From Artocarpus heterophyllus (lineage: Eukaryota; Streptophyta; Magnoliopsida; Rosales; Moraceae): a stretch of 64,000 nt of DNA. The DNA lies in NCBI GenBank assembly GCA_025403435.1, contig CM046330.1:28922860-28986859 (forward strand). Direction: 5' to 3'. Made by a program: the position numbers and the translations under genes. The notes under the pieces are model-generated. The model was not told the DNA's origin, ran no database searches, and saw only the letters and a list, made by a program, of their open reading frames with translations. How positions within the stretch are numbered: position 1 is the stretch's first letter; each line of letters starts with the position of its first letter. Shown piece by piece: positions 1-10,934 of the stretch.

Positions 1-1146
1 TTTTTCATTAAAAGATACCACGTAGGAGTCTTTAAATAAAGAAGATACAAAAATTAAATTCCTTTTAAATTTAGGAACATAAAAACAATCTCGCAAAATT
101 AAACTCCTATAATTATCAAAATAAAGATGGACATCTCCCACTGCTTCCGCTGAGACCAAGGATCCATCGCCCATCCGAAGCGTTAAGTCTTCACGAAGTA
201 GACTTCTCGTTTCTTTGAATCCCTGCAGAGAAACACAAACATGATTAGTTGCACCGGAATCTATGACCTAGATGTCACTGGATTCCTCAACCAAACAAGT
301 TTCTAAATATAGAAAATCACACCTACCTCCCTTGGAAAGGAAGTCCTTGCAATGCTTCTTTATATGCCCGACCTTACCACAGAAGAAGCACTTAAGCTTC
401 TTTGGGTTCTTCTTCTTCTTTTTCTTGCTCTTGGTTGCAGCAGGAATAGAAGACTTGCCACTCTTGGCCCGTTGCTTCTTTCCATTCCCAGAGTTAGGAT
501 TGGAACCAGAAGCAGCTACCATATTGGCCTCACCACCAACAGGAGACTCCCTGATCAGCAGTTCAAACTCCTGTAACTGTTTCATCTGTTCTGTCAAGGT
601 CATATCCCGTTTATTGCTCAAATTAAAAGTAGCTCTAAACGGAATAAATTCCTTAGACAGAGTCTCAAAGACCATAGTCATCTGAGTTTCAGCATCGATG
701 TCGGCTCCATTGGTTTGTGCCTCAGCGAGGTAACCCATGACCAACATCATGTGCTCCTTTACAGATGTCCCCGGTCTCTGTCTATAGTTTAAGAGTTTCC
801 GAAGCGCCCCTTGCCGCTTTGTTATGGCCTGGCCTCCAAACATGTCCTCAAGATTATCCAAGATCTGCTTCGCAGTCTCATAATCTTGATGTTGAGCCTG
901 CAGCACGTTGTTCATGCTAGCCATAACATAGCAGCGGGCCTGATCATTAGCATCTTTCCAACGGTCGTACGCTTGGAATTGCTCATTACTTGAGTCTCCC
1001 GTAGGCTCGGGAGGATAAGGAGTTGTCAGAACATATTTCAGTTTCTCAAAGGAAAGGACGATGTCCAAGTTCCGTTTCCAATCATTATAGTTCTCACTGG
1101 TTAATTGGTTTTTGTCAAGTATCGATGATAAAGCGTTTTTAGACAT
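1..1146 (-). pseudogene. Ty1/copia gag-protease, 5' part of the polyprotein
   Basis: Encodes the capsid/nucleocapsid region and start of the protease of a Ty1/copia retrotransposon. Reading starts at the ATG at 1146-1144 (protein begins MSKNALSSILDKNQL), which follows a long untranslated leader. The first ~220 residues are a UBN2-type copia gag. Then comes a Lys-rich stretch and a CCHC zinc knuckle (CFFCGKVGHIKKHC, CX2CX4HX4C) near 330-370. A TAG at 268-270 interrupts the frame just before the protease signature; the frame then stays open to base 1 and contains the catalytic DSGATNHV motif. The stop sits where copia proteases usually have Trp, so it fits one G-to-A change. RT and integrase would lie left of the window. 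Family assignment is firm; the lineage within copia is not resolved. Confidence 0.9.
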
Positions 1147-1300
1147 TTTCAATCTACAATAAAGAATCATATACCAAACATAAGCAAACATATATAATAA
1201 TTTAGTAAGATAACACAATCATGTAAAATCATACAAATGTGTTTATGTGTCAAAACCTTGAAAATATCACAACCTTACAACGATAATTCCCAACTCAAAA

Positions 1301-1640
1301 TTCAACAAGCTCCTAGGGGAGTCATGCTAAATTCAATCAGGAACACGGATCCCCTCCTGATTAATATATGCCATCCAGGACCCGTATGATCCAGCATATA
1401 TTAATAATCGTTTCTTTGGCCATTAATTTTATTAACAGAGCTCCTAGGGGAGGTTAATAATAAAATTAACGTGAGTGTATAACCACCATTTCAATATTTT
1501 ATCCATGATTTATAATCACCACCTAGGGGTGTGCAACCATAAATCATACTAAAATACCTTATCCTTTCAGAGATCCAATCTGGTACATGATAGAAATCCC
1601 TTCCTAGGGGTCAGGACCACCATGTTCTTCCTATGGACCA
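1301..1640 (-). promoter_or_regulatory. Leader stem-loops with CCTAGG-containing loops
   Basis: CCTAGGGG occurs four times (about 1312, 1442, 1522, 1602). Two copies sit at the tip of clear inverted repeats. At 1421-1470, a 14-bp stem (TTAATTTTATTAAC and its complement with a 3-nt bulge) encloses CTCCTAGGGGAG. At 1495-1556, an interrupted 16-bp stem (TATTTTA and ATGATTTAT with complements) encloses CACCTAGGGGTG. An additional 11-bp perfect stem, TTAATATATGC/GCATATATTAA, lies at 1361-1403. Position between PBS and gag is where retroelement RNA packaging or dimerisation elements usually lie; the function here is inference. Confidence 0.55.
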
Positions 1641-2111
1641 ACGATGGAGGCCTTAGGTTCTCTCTTCGAAAACCTTCTCCCACTTAATCTTTTGAAGTCA
1701 AGGTTTTATTTTAAAATTATACATGAACAATTTTAATATGAGCGGCACTCCCTATTCTATATGGCATGTTTTCAATATACATGGTAAATCATATTATAAT
1801 GCAGACAAGCAAAGCAATCAAGCAAAGCTACAAGCATAATAATAATAATAACCGTAATATTATGGTTCCACCCTAGAGAATAGAAAAATAAGATTACAAG
1901 AGAATAATCGAGACATTTATCGATTCTTCATCCTTGAATCCTTAAGCTGTATCCTTCTTCATGTAATATCCATCTTCAAGTCCTCAATCCCATATGAATC
2001 GAACACTTCATATTTTCGGTCATATCCAAATTTAACGTTTCTTAGAATCGTCCCAAAAATAAAATTAAAACTGCACCGAAAAATTGAACCTTTTCTGGAC
2101 ACTTGGCAGCT

Positions 2112-2280
2112 CTCGGTCGGCAGGCCGATCTAGGTGATCGGCCTACCGATTATGGAGGTTCGGCCTGCCGGCAGAGCACCAAAATTTCTACCCCACTGTC
2201 GGCTTGCCGGACTGTACTTTCGGCCTGCCGATTTGTGACCTTCGGCTTGCCGAACTGTGAGGTCCGGCATGCCGACCGAG
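2112..2280. repeat. GC-rich palindromic cluster A (7 CGGCAGGCCG-type units)
   Basis: Seven near-palindromic units (variants TCGGCAGGCCGA, TCGGCCTGCCGA, TCGGCTTGCCGA, CCGGCATGCCGA) lie about 20-30 bp apart in otherwise AT-rich DNA. The block begins with CTCGGTCGG and ends with CCGACCGAG, so the whole array is itself roughly inverted-symmetric. Arrays of the same motif, also with seven units, occur in two Ty3/gypsy LTRs (50173-50324, 54528-54702 and its copy at 62399-62571). An open frame through the block is a by-product of base composition, not a gene. Confidence 0.85.
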
Positions 2281-2775
2281 TAGAAGAAACCTTAATCCAG
2301 AAAATACAATTTTAATGCAATTCATCAATTTTATTTTCAACAATTCAAAAACATAAAATTAGAGACTCAGGAAATACCTAGAGGCGCCATCATCAATCTT
2401 TAAGATCCGACTTCTCGTTCCGTCTTCTCCGAATAATTATTTAATTACAAAATTCTTACAAATTAAAAATTAAATAACAATTCCTAGACGGAGATAATAG
2501 TCCACCATCTAATTACATGAAAAACCTAGATACACATTCTAACCTCTAAGGAACCATAGCCGGTATTAATTAATTAAAAAATAATTAAACAACAATTTAA
2601 TCAACCATAATTAATTAATAAACATTCACCACATAATCTATGACAACATATATATTATATAGAAACCTAGAGTGCCATCTCTCTATAAAATTCAATTCAA
2701 GCATATGAGAGATTAAGATCACTAAATTTATGCATATAACATGATCACAAACTTGCAAATTTATGTAAAAACCTC

Positions 2776-2788
2776 GGCTCTGATACCA
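2776..2788 (-). other. Primer-binding site of the copia element
   Basis: On the minus strand the sequence reads TGGTATCAGAGCC, complementary to the 3' end of plant initiator tRNA-Met, two bases after the LTR end (CCAACA). This is the usual copia/gypsy primer site and fixes the LTR boundary at 2791. Confidence 0.9.
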
Positions 2789-2790
2789 AT

Positions 2791-4764
2791 TGTTGGAAAC
2801 AAAGTGCGCAGCGGAATTTTTTTTAAAATGTTCATCAGAGTATTTTCTAAAACACAAGTTTGACATGTTATATGTATAAATTAAACAGATCTTACTAACC
2901 TCAGTACGCCGAAGAACCTCCGCGACCTGTGTGGAGAAGTAACGTTCCAGAAGAGCCTCAACCAACTGGTCTTCTTTGCTATTCTCTATCCACAACCGGA
3001 GTGAGTGTGGGCTCACACGTACAGCTCTTCCACCGGTGACTCTTCTTCCAACCAATAGAGAGAACCCAAAGCTAGTGTTCGTGATTTGTGAACAAAAGCT
3101 CTCAGGGAGTTTTCAGATGCTCACTAGAAGAGTATCACTCTTAATCTCTCAAATTGATCTCTAAGTAAATCATTAGACTCACTCCCTTTTTATACCTATT
3201 GGTCCTACGGTCAGTCCATATCAAATTTGGTCTCAAAATATTGAAACAGAATCAAGTTCGGATCAATATCTGATAAGATACGCGTGAAAAACGCGTAATC
3301 TTATGTGCGCTGATAGGCTGGCCGAACTGTCGAGAAAAAATCTCCGCGAATCTTTTATTTTCCACCCGAGATTCTAAAGGATAAAGTCTCAGTTTTGATT
3401 CAAATAGCCCAATAGAAAAGATATCTGATCAAAACAAACTTTATCAAGATAATCTCTAAGAAAATAAATCAATTCACAATAATTCTACAAGTTTATCTTG
3501 TTCTAATTGTCCAAAATTAAAACAACCGATAAACAAACAAGAATTACCCGAACGCAATAATTCAACAAGTTCATCTTGAACTAATTTTCTTACATAATTA
3601 ATTCAACCGATAAACAAACATGAATTATTTGATTCTTATAAATTTTAAACCAATCTGATAAATCTGACATAAGTCACCAATTATTGGAAAAGCACGCCGT
3701 GTTGTTACAGGATTTTGTGAGCTAGCAAAGGGGACCAAAATGGACCTATAAAGTTCAAGCTCATGATAATTATGAAACCCAATATCCCAGATATACATTT
3801 CACAATTATCAACTCCAACGCTACTCCACTAAAAGCTTGGAGCTGCACTCTCGAACTTTATAGAATTAAGAAGCTCGTGTAGCTAAGTCTCCATGACATA
3901 TCATAGTGTATCGCATCCCCATATGATCATCCATAATCGGCTTAAGGACAAGTTCTGTCTTACCTTCCCGATTATTTTTATCTTACGTTCCATTGTCTCA
4001 CCATTAGAAAACTTACCATCCAAAGATAGTATACCATTCGGTTACACCTATGTATCCAAATGATTGAGCGTTCCAGTTTTTCAATTACAGGACAACGCAT
4101 ATAAGAGGATATCATTACTCCTAAAGAGGAGCTATGGATTCCATATCTATGAATAACACGTCTACGCTACCAAGAGTCATGCCTCCAACGTACCGGCATG
4201 CATGCCACTATAGAGATGTGGGAGTCACCCATTGGTACATCAAAAGACACAAGTCGAGACAACGGGCCCATTATTCATCTCAAGATTAAGATACAATACA
4301 AATGATTGTCTAAAGTGAATCGATTTGCCAAGACAGAATTATTAATCCAAATCAATTCACTTTATGTCCCGATCCAACACATCGTCACCTATGACAACGT
4401 GCCAATGTTTCTATTCATGGAGTCCAACTCCGATGGTCAAGACAAACCATCTCCCAAAAGGGATATAGACAACATAACAATCTTTACATGAATAAAGCGC
4501 CCAACTTTATTCCCTCGATTCCGGATCATATGTTTTAGACCGTCACCCTAAGAATTGTGTCTTCCGCATAATCATCCCATCATATGCTCAATTCTTAAGG
4601 TTTAGATTGACAGTGTCAGACTATTGTTTGCTTATCATACATTCAACGAATATGAACGTAAAGAGGACAATATTTGGTATATATAAATGAATAAATTCTT
4701 TATTGATAAAAATGTTTCCAAAAATGTATTACATTTTTACTCCTTAGGGCATACATGTCTAACA
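2791..4764 (-). mobile_element. 5' LTR of the copia element
   Basis: On the minus strand the LTR begins TGTTAGACATGTATGCCC at 4764 and ends CCAACA at 2791, 1,974 bp with the normal TG...CA termini. It is followed directly by the PBS. A TATA box lies at 3185-3194, so U3 is about 1.6 kb and R-U5 about 0.37 kb. The second LTR and the target-site duplication lie outside the window. One isolated GGCTGGCCGAAC unit of the palindromic motif occurs at about 3316. Confidence 0.8.
3185..3194 (-). promoter_or_regulatory. TATA box of the copia LTR
   Basis: The minus strand reads CCAATAGGTATAAAAAGGG: a CCAAT element a few bases upstream of TATAAAAAGG. It is placed about 390 bp before the LTR end, a normal distance for U3/R of a copia LTR. 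Confidence 0.65.
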
Positions 4765-6445
4765 TTTACAAGTTCAACCCAACAACTAGTATCAAAGTCA
4801 ACTCATGATTATATTATGTATAATAATTGTCTCCTTCGATCTCCTCCGTTTATAGACATGTGATGTGTATGTGTTAATCTGCATGATAATTGTATTTAGA
4901 GAAATGGCATTTTAGGCTTTTATATGTGATTATGAATATGCATGGGATGTATGATTTTTATTGTTTTTTATTTTTATGCTTATGTTAATTATTATTTATA
5001 TTAATGATTGATATTTATTTTATTTATACCGACTATGGTTCCTTTAGATATTTGGTTGCAATTTTGTTATCAGGTTTATTTATTAAAGGGGCAATGTATC
5101 GTCATCATGATTTCCTTACTAGTTGTTTCCTGGTTTAATAGATTTTTTCTTAAGCCGGAAACAGTATAGGATTTTTCTTTGTAATTTTATTGAAAATGGA
5201 GGCACTTGAAGTCTTAAGATGATGAAGAAATTCCTGATATGTTTAGATTTAAATAATTCTAATTTTAGCAATTTTGTGGTTCTAATTTTAATATCTTGTT
5301 GGACAAGAAAATAAGCTAGGATTTTTTTATTTTATAAAAAATACTAACAAAACCACTAGCCAACGATGAGTTCGCTCACCACAGGCGCAAATTGGAGGCC
5401 CACTTGCGCACCTTGAACACAAGATGGAAAATGAGCAAGGCTCGACTGGGCTAAGCCTAGTGTTGTGAGAAGCGTGCGCCTTTGGATGCGCATGGTTACT
5501 CTCATAGGGGCGGGCCTGGCCTAGGCCGAGCCTAGCGTAGGTAGCGGAACAACGTGCCTTATGAGCACATGTTCTCCAGGCCATGGTCCCAGTTGCCGTA
5601 GTTGCCGACCATCTCCTCCTTAGTGCTACCATGTGTGGTGGTTGAAATCTACTTCACCGTTATGTTTGCTTCAAATTTTAAAGAGTTTAAAATTTGATTT
5701 TTTTTTAATTTAAATTGATGCAAGAACAATTTGGGTATTTTTAAATAATTGTTGATTATTTTCAAATTTTAAAGAGTTTAAAATTATCCAAATAAGATCT
5801 AGACGATTTAAATTGGATTATGGAAATATTTTAAGATCTAATTAAAATTTTAAAATAATTTTATTAGTGGGAAGAATTTAATAATTTGATAAATGTTATT
5901 AGTTATTAAGTTCCTTGTTAATTAAAATAGGGTGATATTTTCAGAAGGGAAATGGGATCATTTAATTAGAATTACAATTAAAATTAAGGATATGAAATTA
6001 GAGTTTTAAAAGAGTTTTATTACAAATTAGCTTGTGGGAGCATAAAGGGATCAAATACAACAAAAAAAGGACTACAACAAAGAAGATGGTGAATTGAAGA
6101 TCATTAAAGTTTTCTTTTCAAGTGGAACCATAGTATTACAATTGTGATCAGTTGTATGCATTTTGTTATGTTTGATAACATGTTTGATATGCTTAGATTG
6201 CCATATTTATAATTATTAATAACATGCCATATAGGATAGTACATGCCACTCATAATAACATGTTCATTCATCATGTAGTTTTAGGAATCTAATGATATTA
6301 ATTGTCTTAAAATTGTAAATTAAATTTATTTAAGAGAAATAAATTTAAGAAGCCTAAATTATGAATAATTGAGTGGGTACAGGTACTCTTTACACAAGTT
6401 ACTGAGGATTTGGGTAATATTTGATATTCCATCAATTTTCTCCCC
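4765..6445 (+). mobile_element. Older copia fragment: LTR tip, PBS and leader
   Basis: Just beyond the minus-strand LTR, the plus strand shows a short LTR-like end (ACCCAACA, about 4786). A degraded PBS (ACTAGTATCAAAGTC, compare ACTGGTATCAGAGCC) follows. The next sequence matches the leader of the minus-strand element: AGAGAAATGGCATTTTAGGC versus AGAGAGATGGCACTCTAGGT, and TACCGACTATGGTTCCTTT versus TACCGGCTATGGTTCCTTA. Further similarity (catgccatatagga) appears near 6225, and a perfect 12-bp stem at 6313-6345 resembles the younger leader's hairpins. There is no gag; the fragment joins a Tat integrase near 6440. A GC-rich block (5380-5640) occupies the slot where the younger copy has cluster A. 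Confidence 0.6.
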
Positions 6446-7245
6446 ATGGCCCATTCTTTATCCAAATGTTGCATTGTGGTCACACACTACCTCACCAAGT
6501 GGATAGAGGTCGAGCTTTACATTGAGATCACTGAGGCTAAGTGCACAAGCTTCAATTGGAAGAACATCATCTACTAGTCTAGAATTCCTCACACTATCAT
6601 CACCGTTAATGCTAAACAGTTTGAAGCTATAAGCCTGAAGCATATGTTTGAACAGCTCGCCATCGAGAAGGTCTACTCATCTCCTAGGTACCCCCAAAGC
6701 AACAGAAAATTTGAGGTTATGAGCAAAAATATCAAGGAAAGCATGAAGAAGAAGTTGTATGACCTCAAGTGTGCGTGGATAGACAAGTTGCCAAAGATCA
6801 TCTAAGTATGCCAAACAACTACTTAAACGGCAACCAGGGATCCCTTTCTTTTTGGTGTATGGCGTTGAGTCAGTCATTCCTGTTGAGGTTGGTCTACCTA
6901 GTTAACTTGTAGAACATTTCGACGAGTACAGAAATGCCAAGCAGATAATGGCCGAACTGTATCTAGTGGACGAGATGAGAGACATGGCATATATCTAAAT
7001 AACCACTCAGAATCAGGTTGTCGTTCGGTACTACGTTTAACCAAAAAGCTTCAAAGTCTGGAGAATTGGTTTTAAAGAAGGTCCTTGTCCAACAACCAAG
7101 CTTCAAATCATTTAGAACAAAGTGGGATGAACCGTTCAAGATGGTCGGCATAGTTTGACTAGGAACATACAAGATTGCAGATAACAAAGGCAATGTGCTC
7201 GCTCATCCATGAAATGCCGAGTACTTAAAGTGTTTTTACTACTAA
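6446..7245 (+). pseudogene. Tat-lineage Ty3/gypsy integrase remnant
   Basis: A decayed integrase (DNA strand transfer of retroelement cDNA). From 6446, translation shows core pieces typical of Tat/Ogre-group elements: YLTKWIEVE, SRIPHTIITVN, SLKHMFEQLAIEKVYSS and KYPLQSN-like PRYPQSNRKFEV, then KIADNKGNVLAHP at the C-terminal end (about 7170-7210). In-frame stops appear near 6574 and 6803, and the frame changes around 6850-7030. The second catalytic Asp (normally in a DN.xQF context) reads VN, so even the core is inactive. Protease, RT and RNase H are absent upstream. Confident as integrase; lineage supported by the antisense ORF downstream. Confidence 0.8.
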
Positions 7246-8099
7246 CTTGAGAACCAAAAACCTTTTTTGTCCTTTGGCTCTATTGGTCTTTTTGTATAAA
7301 CTTTTTGTAAACCCTTTGACAGGAAGAGAAAGGAAACAAAATGCATAACCAATTGTACAACAAACGATATGCATCATTAAATAGAATGAAGTTGTTTTTT
7401 TGCAAAATGTTTACTCACTTTTAAGTCTGGTCAGCGACCTGAGCATACCATTGAATTTTGCCAGACAAAGTCAATGAACTACCATGGTCAACCTGACCGA
7501 CAAAAATAATTGGACTAAGGGTGACCACTCAAAACTAGGCTTGGAATTTTTAGAATTTTCCAAGTCTAGAGGCCTTTGAACCTAGTCCTAGCCGATGACT
7601 AATTTTCCAAGTCTAGAGGCCTCCAAACCCAGTCCTAGCCGATGACTAATAATCCCACAAACTGAACAAACTATAGGGCTAATCGACACCACAACCCAGT
7701 CAGAAAAGACCAAGTTTATCGCATTATAGTCGATCGTGTTCCATAACTCATTTTATTGGGGGTTAATTTGTGATAAAATTCTACCATTAGAAATTTCTCT
7801 CAAAATTTTCCTAAAAGTATGAATACTTACCCTCATCGGGTTGTCGGCCAACCTAATAATGAGGGACTGCACGTCTTAAAAGCCGATGAGACCCTAGATG
7901 ACAAGTAGACTTGAACAAATTTCATAAATTTACCCAAGTCTATAGGCTACTATGCTATAGGTTACTAAGAAGACTAGTTCACAGCTTGCAAAAAAAATAG
8001 AGAGAAAAATCAAAACATGGTGGCACTTGGAAAAAAATTCTTCATTAAAGATGGTTGTTTATACATGGCAGGGGGAAGGGGCTACAATTATTGAGCACC
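7246..8099 (+). other. Tat element spacer with a 47-bp tandem duplication
   Basis: No coding signal between the integrase remnant and the antisense pseudogene. A direct duplication with a 47-bp period covers 7554-7648 (each unit contains CCAAGTCTAGAGGCCT and AGTCCTAGCCGATGACTAA). Long non-coding spacers with tandem repeats are typical of the region 3' of pol in Tat-type elements. Confidence 0.55.
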
Positions 8100-10532
8100 C
8101 ACTGAGCCAAAGAAAACAAAACCACTCTATTTCTTGTCACCTCTTCCTTGCTCGATCCATTGCTCCCTTTGGTCGGCTGCACTTTGCGTGGAGTTGCTCA
8201 TTAATTCAACTAACCTGTCCTCAGTAGCTTCAGACGCATCATTTGAATCTTCGGTGAAAGACCAATTGAATTTCTCAGCCTCAGGTTGCCGCTTCACAAG
8301 CTCTTCTTAGGTGTCCCTCATCCTATCCAAATAGTCCTTTACAAACTCGCGAGTTTGGTTGAACTCCTCGATGGCTCGGATGGTGGCCTCCACTCAAATG
8401 GCTGACATGACATTATCAATGTACCTCTAGTGCTCGACCTGGCTAGTTGCAACTTGGTTCTGGGAAGCTTTTGCCTCCTCCTTGGTCGCTACAAGCTCCT
8501 TCTTCAGCTTCTTCACCTCATTCTTAGCATCATTCTTCTTGGTCTCCAGTTGACAATGGTTACCCTTCTACTGCCCAAGATGATACCAAGATTGGGTCTC
8601 AGTGATAATCAACCCCACGCAGGCTTGTGAAATGAAAATCCTATGAGTCCAAGTCAAGACCTGGTTGGAAGTATATAATAAAGGCTGAGTACTTACCTGA
8701 ACCATGTGTTTCAAGGCCGTAAAATAATTCTCTAAGAATTTAAGAGCCCCTCTTCGAGGATGCTCTCATTTAGGGCCTTGAGGACCGAGGACTTGATGGC
8801 CAGCTTGCGAGACCTATCGCCTAGTCGGGGAGGCACAACATCCTTAGGCAGTGAAGGCGGTAGAGGCATCTTGACCTTGGAAGTTTAGGCGACGATCGAC
8901 CTTTTCAGTAGGTTGCTGATAGTCTGGGGTTGGGTAGGTCAATTATGCCAACACGCTTTCCCTTCTTAGTGTTCTTCATCCACGCCGTATGGTCTGCGAT
9001 GAATTCTTTCTCACAAAGGGCCATTTCTACAAGTGGCCTTTATGGGTATAGTGTCCAGATCACATCCCTGACAAGCTTGTTTGGAGTTGGCAAGCCTATA
9101 TCGGTTGGAACACCTCTAAGAGAAATCTCAAAGTTGGACGTGAACGGTGACCCTATCGGCAGCTCGGATCAAGTGCTCAGACTAGCGATATCCTCATGAC
9201 CTCCTTGGGAGATTGTACCTTTAGTGTAGGGCCTTCCTACTAGTATACTGTCATCTTCTTAGGGATTCAACAAGCTTGACCCCTTAAATCATTGATATTG
9301 AGCAAAACTTTGCTTGCTAAGGAGTGACGCCTACTACTAAGTAGAGGAAGGCCTATTCAATAGTCTTTTGGCCTTACCTTGATCTTGGAGGGGGCCTAAG
9401 GCCTCTCCGACCACACATGCCTTAGCCAAAATCTTATCAGGACTATCTTGTTCAGCGGCACCACCTCCTATGGTTGAGATATTTAATTTCCCCAAGTATA
9501 GAACCACTCGTATTTTTAGAGATTGTCAGAATTAGGGTTTCCAAGAATAAAATTCTTGTTGAATTCCTAGAAGTAGAACCATATGATCTACCACCTGAGA
9601 AGCTTCTTTATCTTATACATTTGCTTGAAGGCCACCCACAGCATCTCAGTGGCACATACGCATATCTAAAGCATATACATGGCAATCATGGATCGATAAC
9701 AGTTGGAATTGAGTTGCTCGGGGCAGGCATTGAGGTTTATTCAATTCTCGATGCAAGAATGGGTGCATAGGAAGTCTCAATCCTGCTCAAAAAAGCTCCA
9801 CGTACAACATAGTATGTCCCTCTAATGGCTCAATAAATGTGTCGTTGGGACCCACCATTACCAGCATCATATAATTTGAGACTAATATTTCTGGCGCAAT
9901 GCTACCGGTTGCCCTTCGCTCAACACAAAAGAAAACTGCAATGCAAAAGACTTGTCTGGATGGTTAACTCGATAAGCAACATGTCCTCAGACCCTTGTCT
10001 AAACGGGTGGCCATACATGCTCTTCCTCCTTGACATGTTCTGCTCTCCTCTACTTGGCATGCTCACCAACACCATTTGGGCTGATATCCTCGGCCACACC
10101 AACCTCCTTGGTACTGTCTCGACCGGAGGTCCCCCATTCTTCGAAGGCAGCCACTAGCCTAGCCTTCTTCAACTTGATCAGACGATTGGATGAGCTTGGG
10201 GCAGCCAACCTGATGTAGGGATTTTCTTCCCAACAGGGGTGAGTTGGGGGAATCCTATCCATGAGATTCCATAATTCCTGCTTCGGCACCGTCTCTTAGC
10301 CCCTACTGAGGATCTAGACAAGCCAACCAGCATACTCCAAGGTAAGGAACCGAACTAGAGCCCCACCCCTAGTGGGAGCGGAGACGGCCTCCTCGGGCGG
10401 AATCTCCTTCACTTTAGAGCTTGACTACTTAGGAGGGGCCGATCTATTAACCTATTCATGAAACTCCTTGGAACTCGAGGACTAAGAGACATTAGTAGAA
10501 GATACGTTTTGAGAATCCAATAAATTACTCAT
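8100..10532 (-). pseudogene. Antisense additional ORF of the Tat element (Transposase_28-like), degenerate
   Basis: A long minus-strand coding remnant. Starting at the ATG at 10532, one frame runs through MSNLLDSQNVSSTNVS, SSKVKEIPPEEAVSAPTRGG and KQELWNLMDRIPPTHPCWEE, interrupted by several TAG/TAA codons. A later segment (about 9480-9830) reads AGLRLPMHPFLHREL, then ...CHVYALDMRMCH. This resembles the plant 'putative gypsy-type transposon' domain (PF04195) found in antisense ORFs of Tat-lineage elements. The C-terminal part (8300-8600) is a Lys/Glu-rich coiled coil (KKNDAKNEVKKLKKELVATK). Many stops and frame changes make it non-functional. Role of this protein family is unknown; the domain assignment is from memory and moderately sure. 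Confidence 0.65.
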
Positions 10533-10666
10533 TTTCGTGCTTAGAAGACTACCTTCGTAGACTAAGTACAGAAGTTCTTAAACAGGTTTCTTGAGCAAGC
10601 TTTTTGGCATAATCCCCTCGACAGTTGCTCTCAAATTGACGAACTTAGGTGTAAATGAGTAGGAGC

Positions 10667-10674
10667 TATTTATA
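10667..10674 (-). promoter_or_regulatory. TATA-like box for the antisense ORF
   Basis: The minus strand reads ACCTATAAATAGCTCC, a strong TATA consensus about 135 bp upstream of the antisense ATG (10532). A start about 30 bp downstream would give a 5' UTR of roughly 100 nt. This suggests the antisense ORF had its own promoter, separate from the LTR. Confidence 0.45.
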
Positions 10675-10934
10675 GGTGTGCCTTGGTGCAAGAAACAAGG
10701 AGGCGCAATCATGACGGCCTGTAAGGGTAACAGCCAATCATAAGTTCCCACATGTCCGCTAACACCAGCTTCTCAACACACTACATTGGAGAGTGTTCCC
10801 TAACATGTCCACCCTTGGGAGTTTCACAGGCTCTAGTGGATGGCAGTGATGATAGTTTGATCTTTAAAGCTCGGCCAGCCTAGCCAAACAGGAGTGCAAC
10901 CTACCTGGTCACCGACCAAGTGCAATGAGGCTAC

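Larger units (their letters stand above)
1147..2775 (-). other. Long untranslated leader of the copia element
   Basis: Between the primer-binding site and the gag ATG lie about 1.6 kb with no sustained reading frame. The AT-rich sequence holds two structured parts: a GC-rich palindromic cluster (2112-2280) and several potential stem-loops with CCTAGGGG in or near the loop (about 1300-1640). A diverged copy of this leader occurs on the other strand at 4.8-6.4 kb. Both contain, for example, a TACCGRCTATGGTTCCTT-like block. A genomic RNA started at the TATA box near 3190 would carry about 2 kb of 5' leader. Confidence 0.75.

Noticed and set aside
2103..2315. Open frame with recurrent Ser-Ala-Cys-Arg peptides over the palindromic cluster
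   Set aside because: The peptide pattern comes from the repeated GC motif. Similar peptides appear in all frames and both strands of the other clusters, and there is no conserved start or domain.
5327..5632. GC-rich 101-codon minus-strand frame
   Set aside because: Lies in the leader of an old copia fragment; low complexity, no domain.
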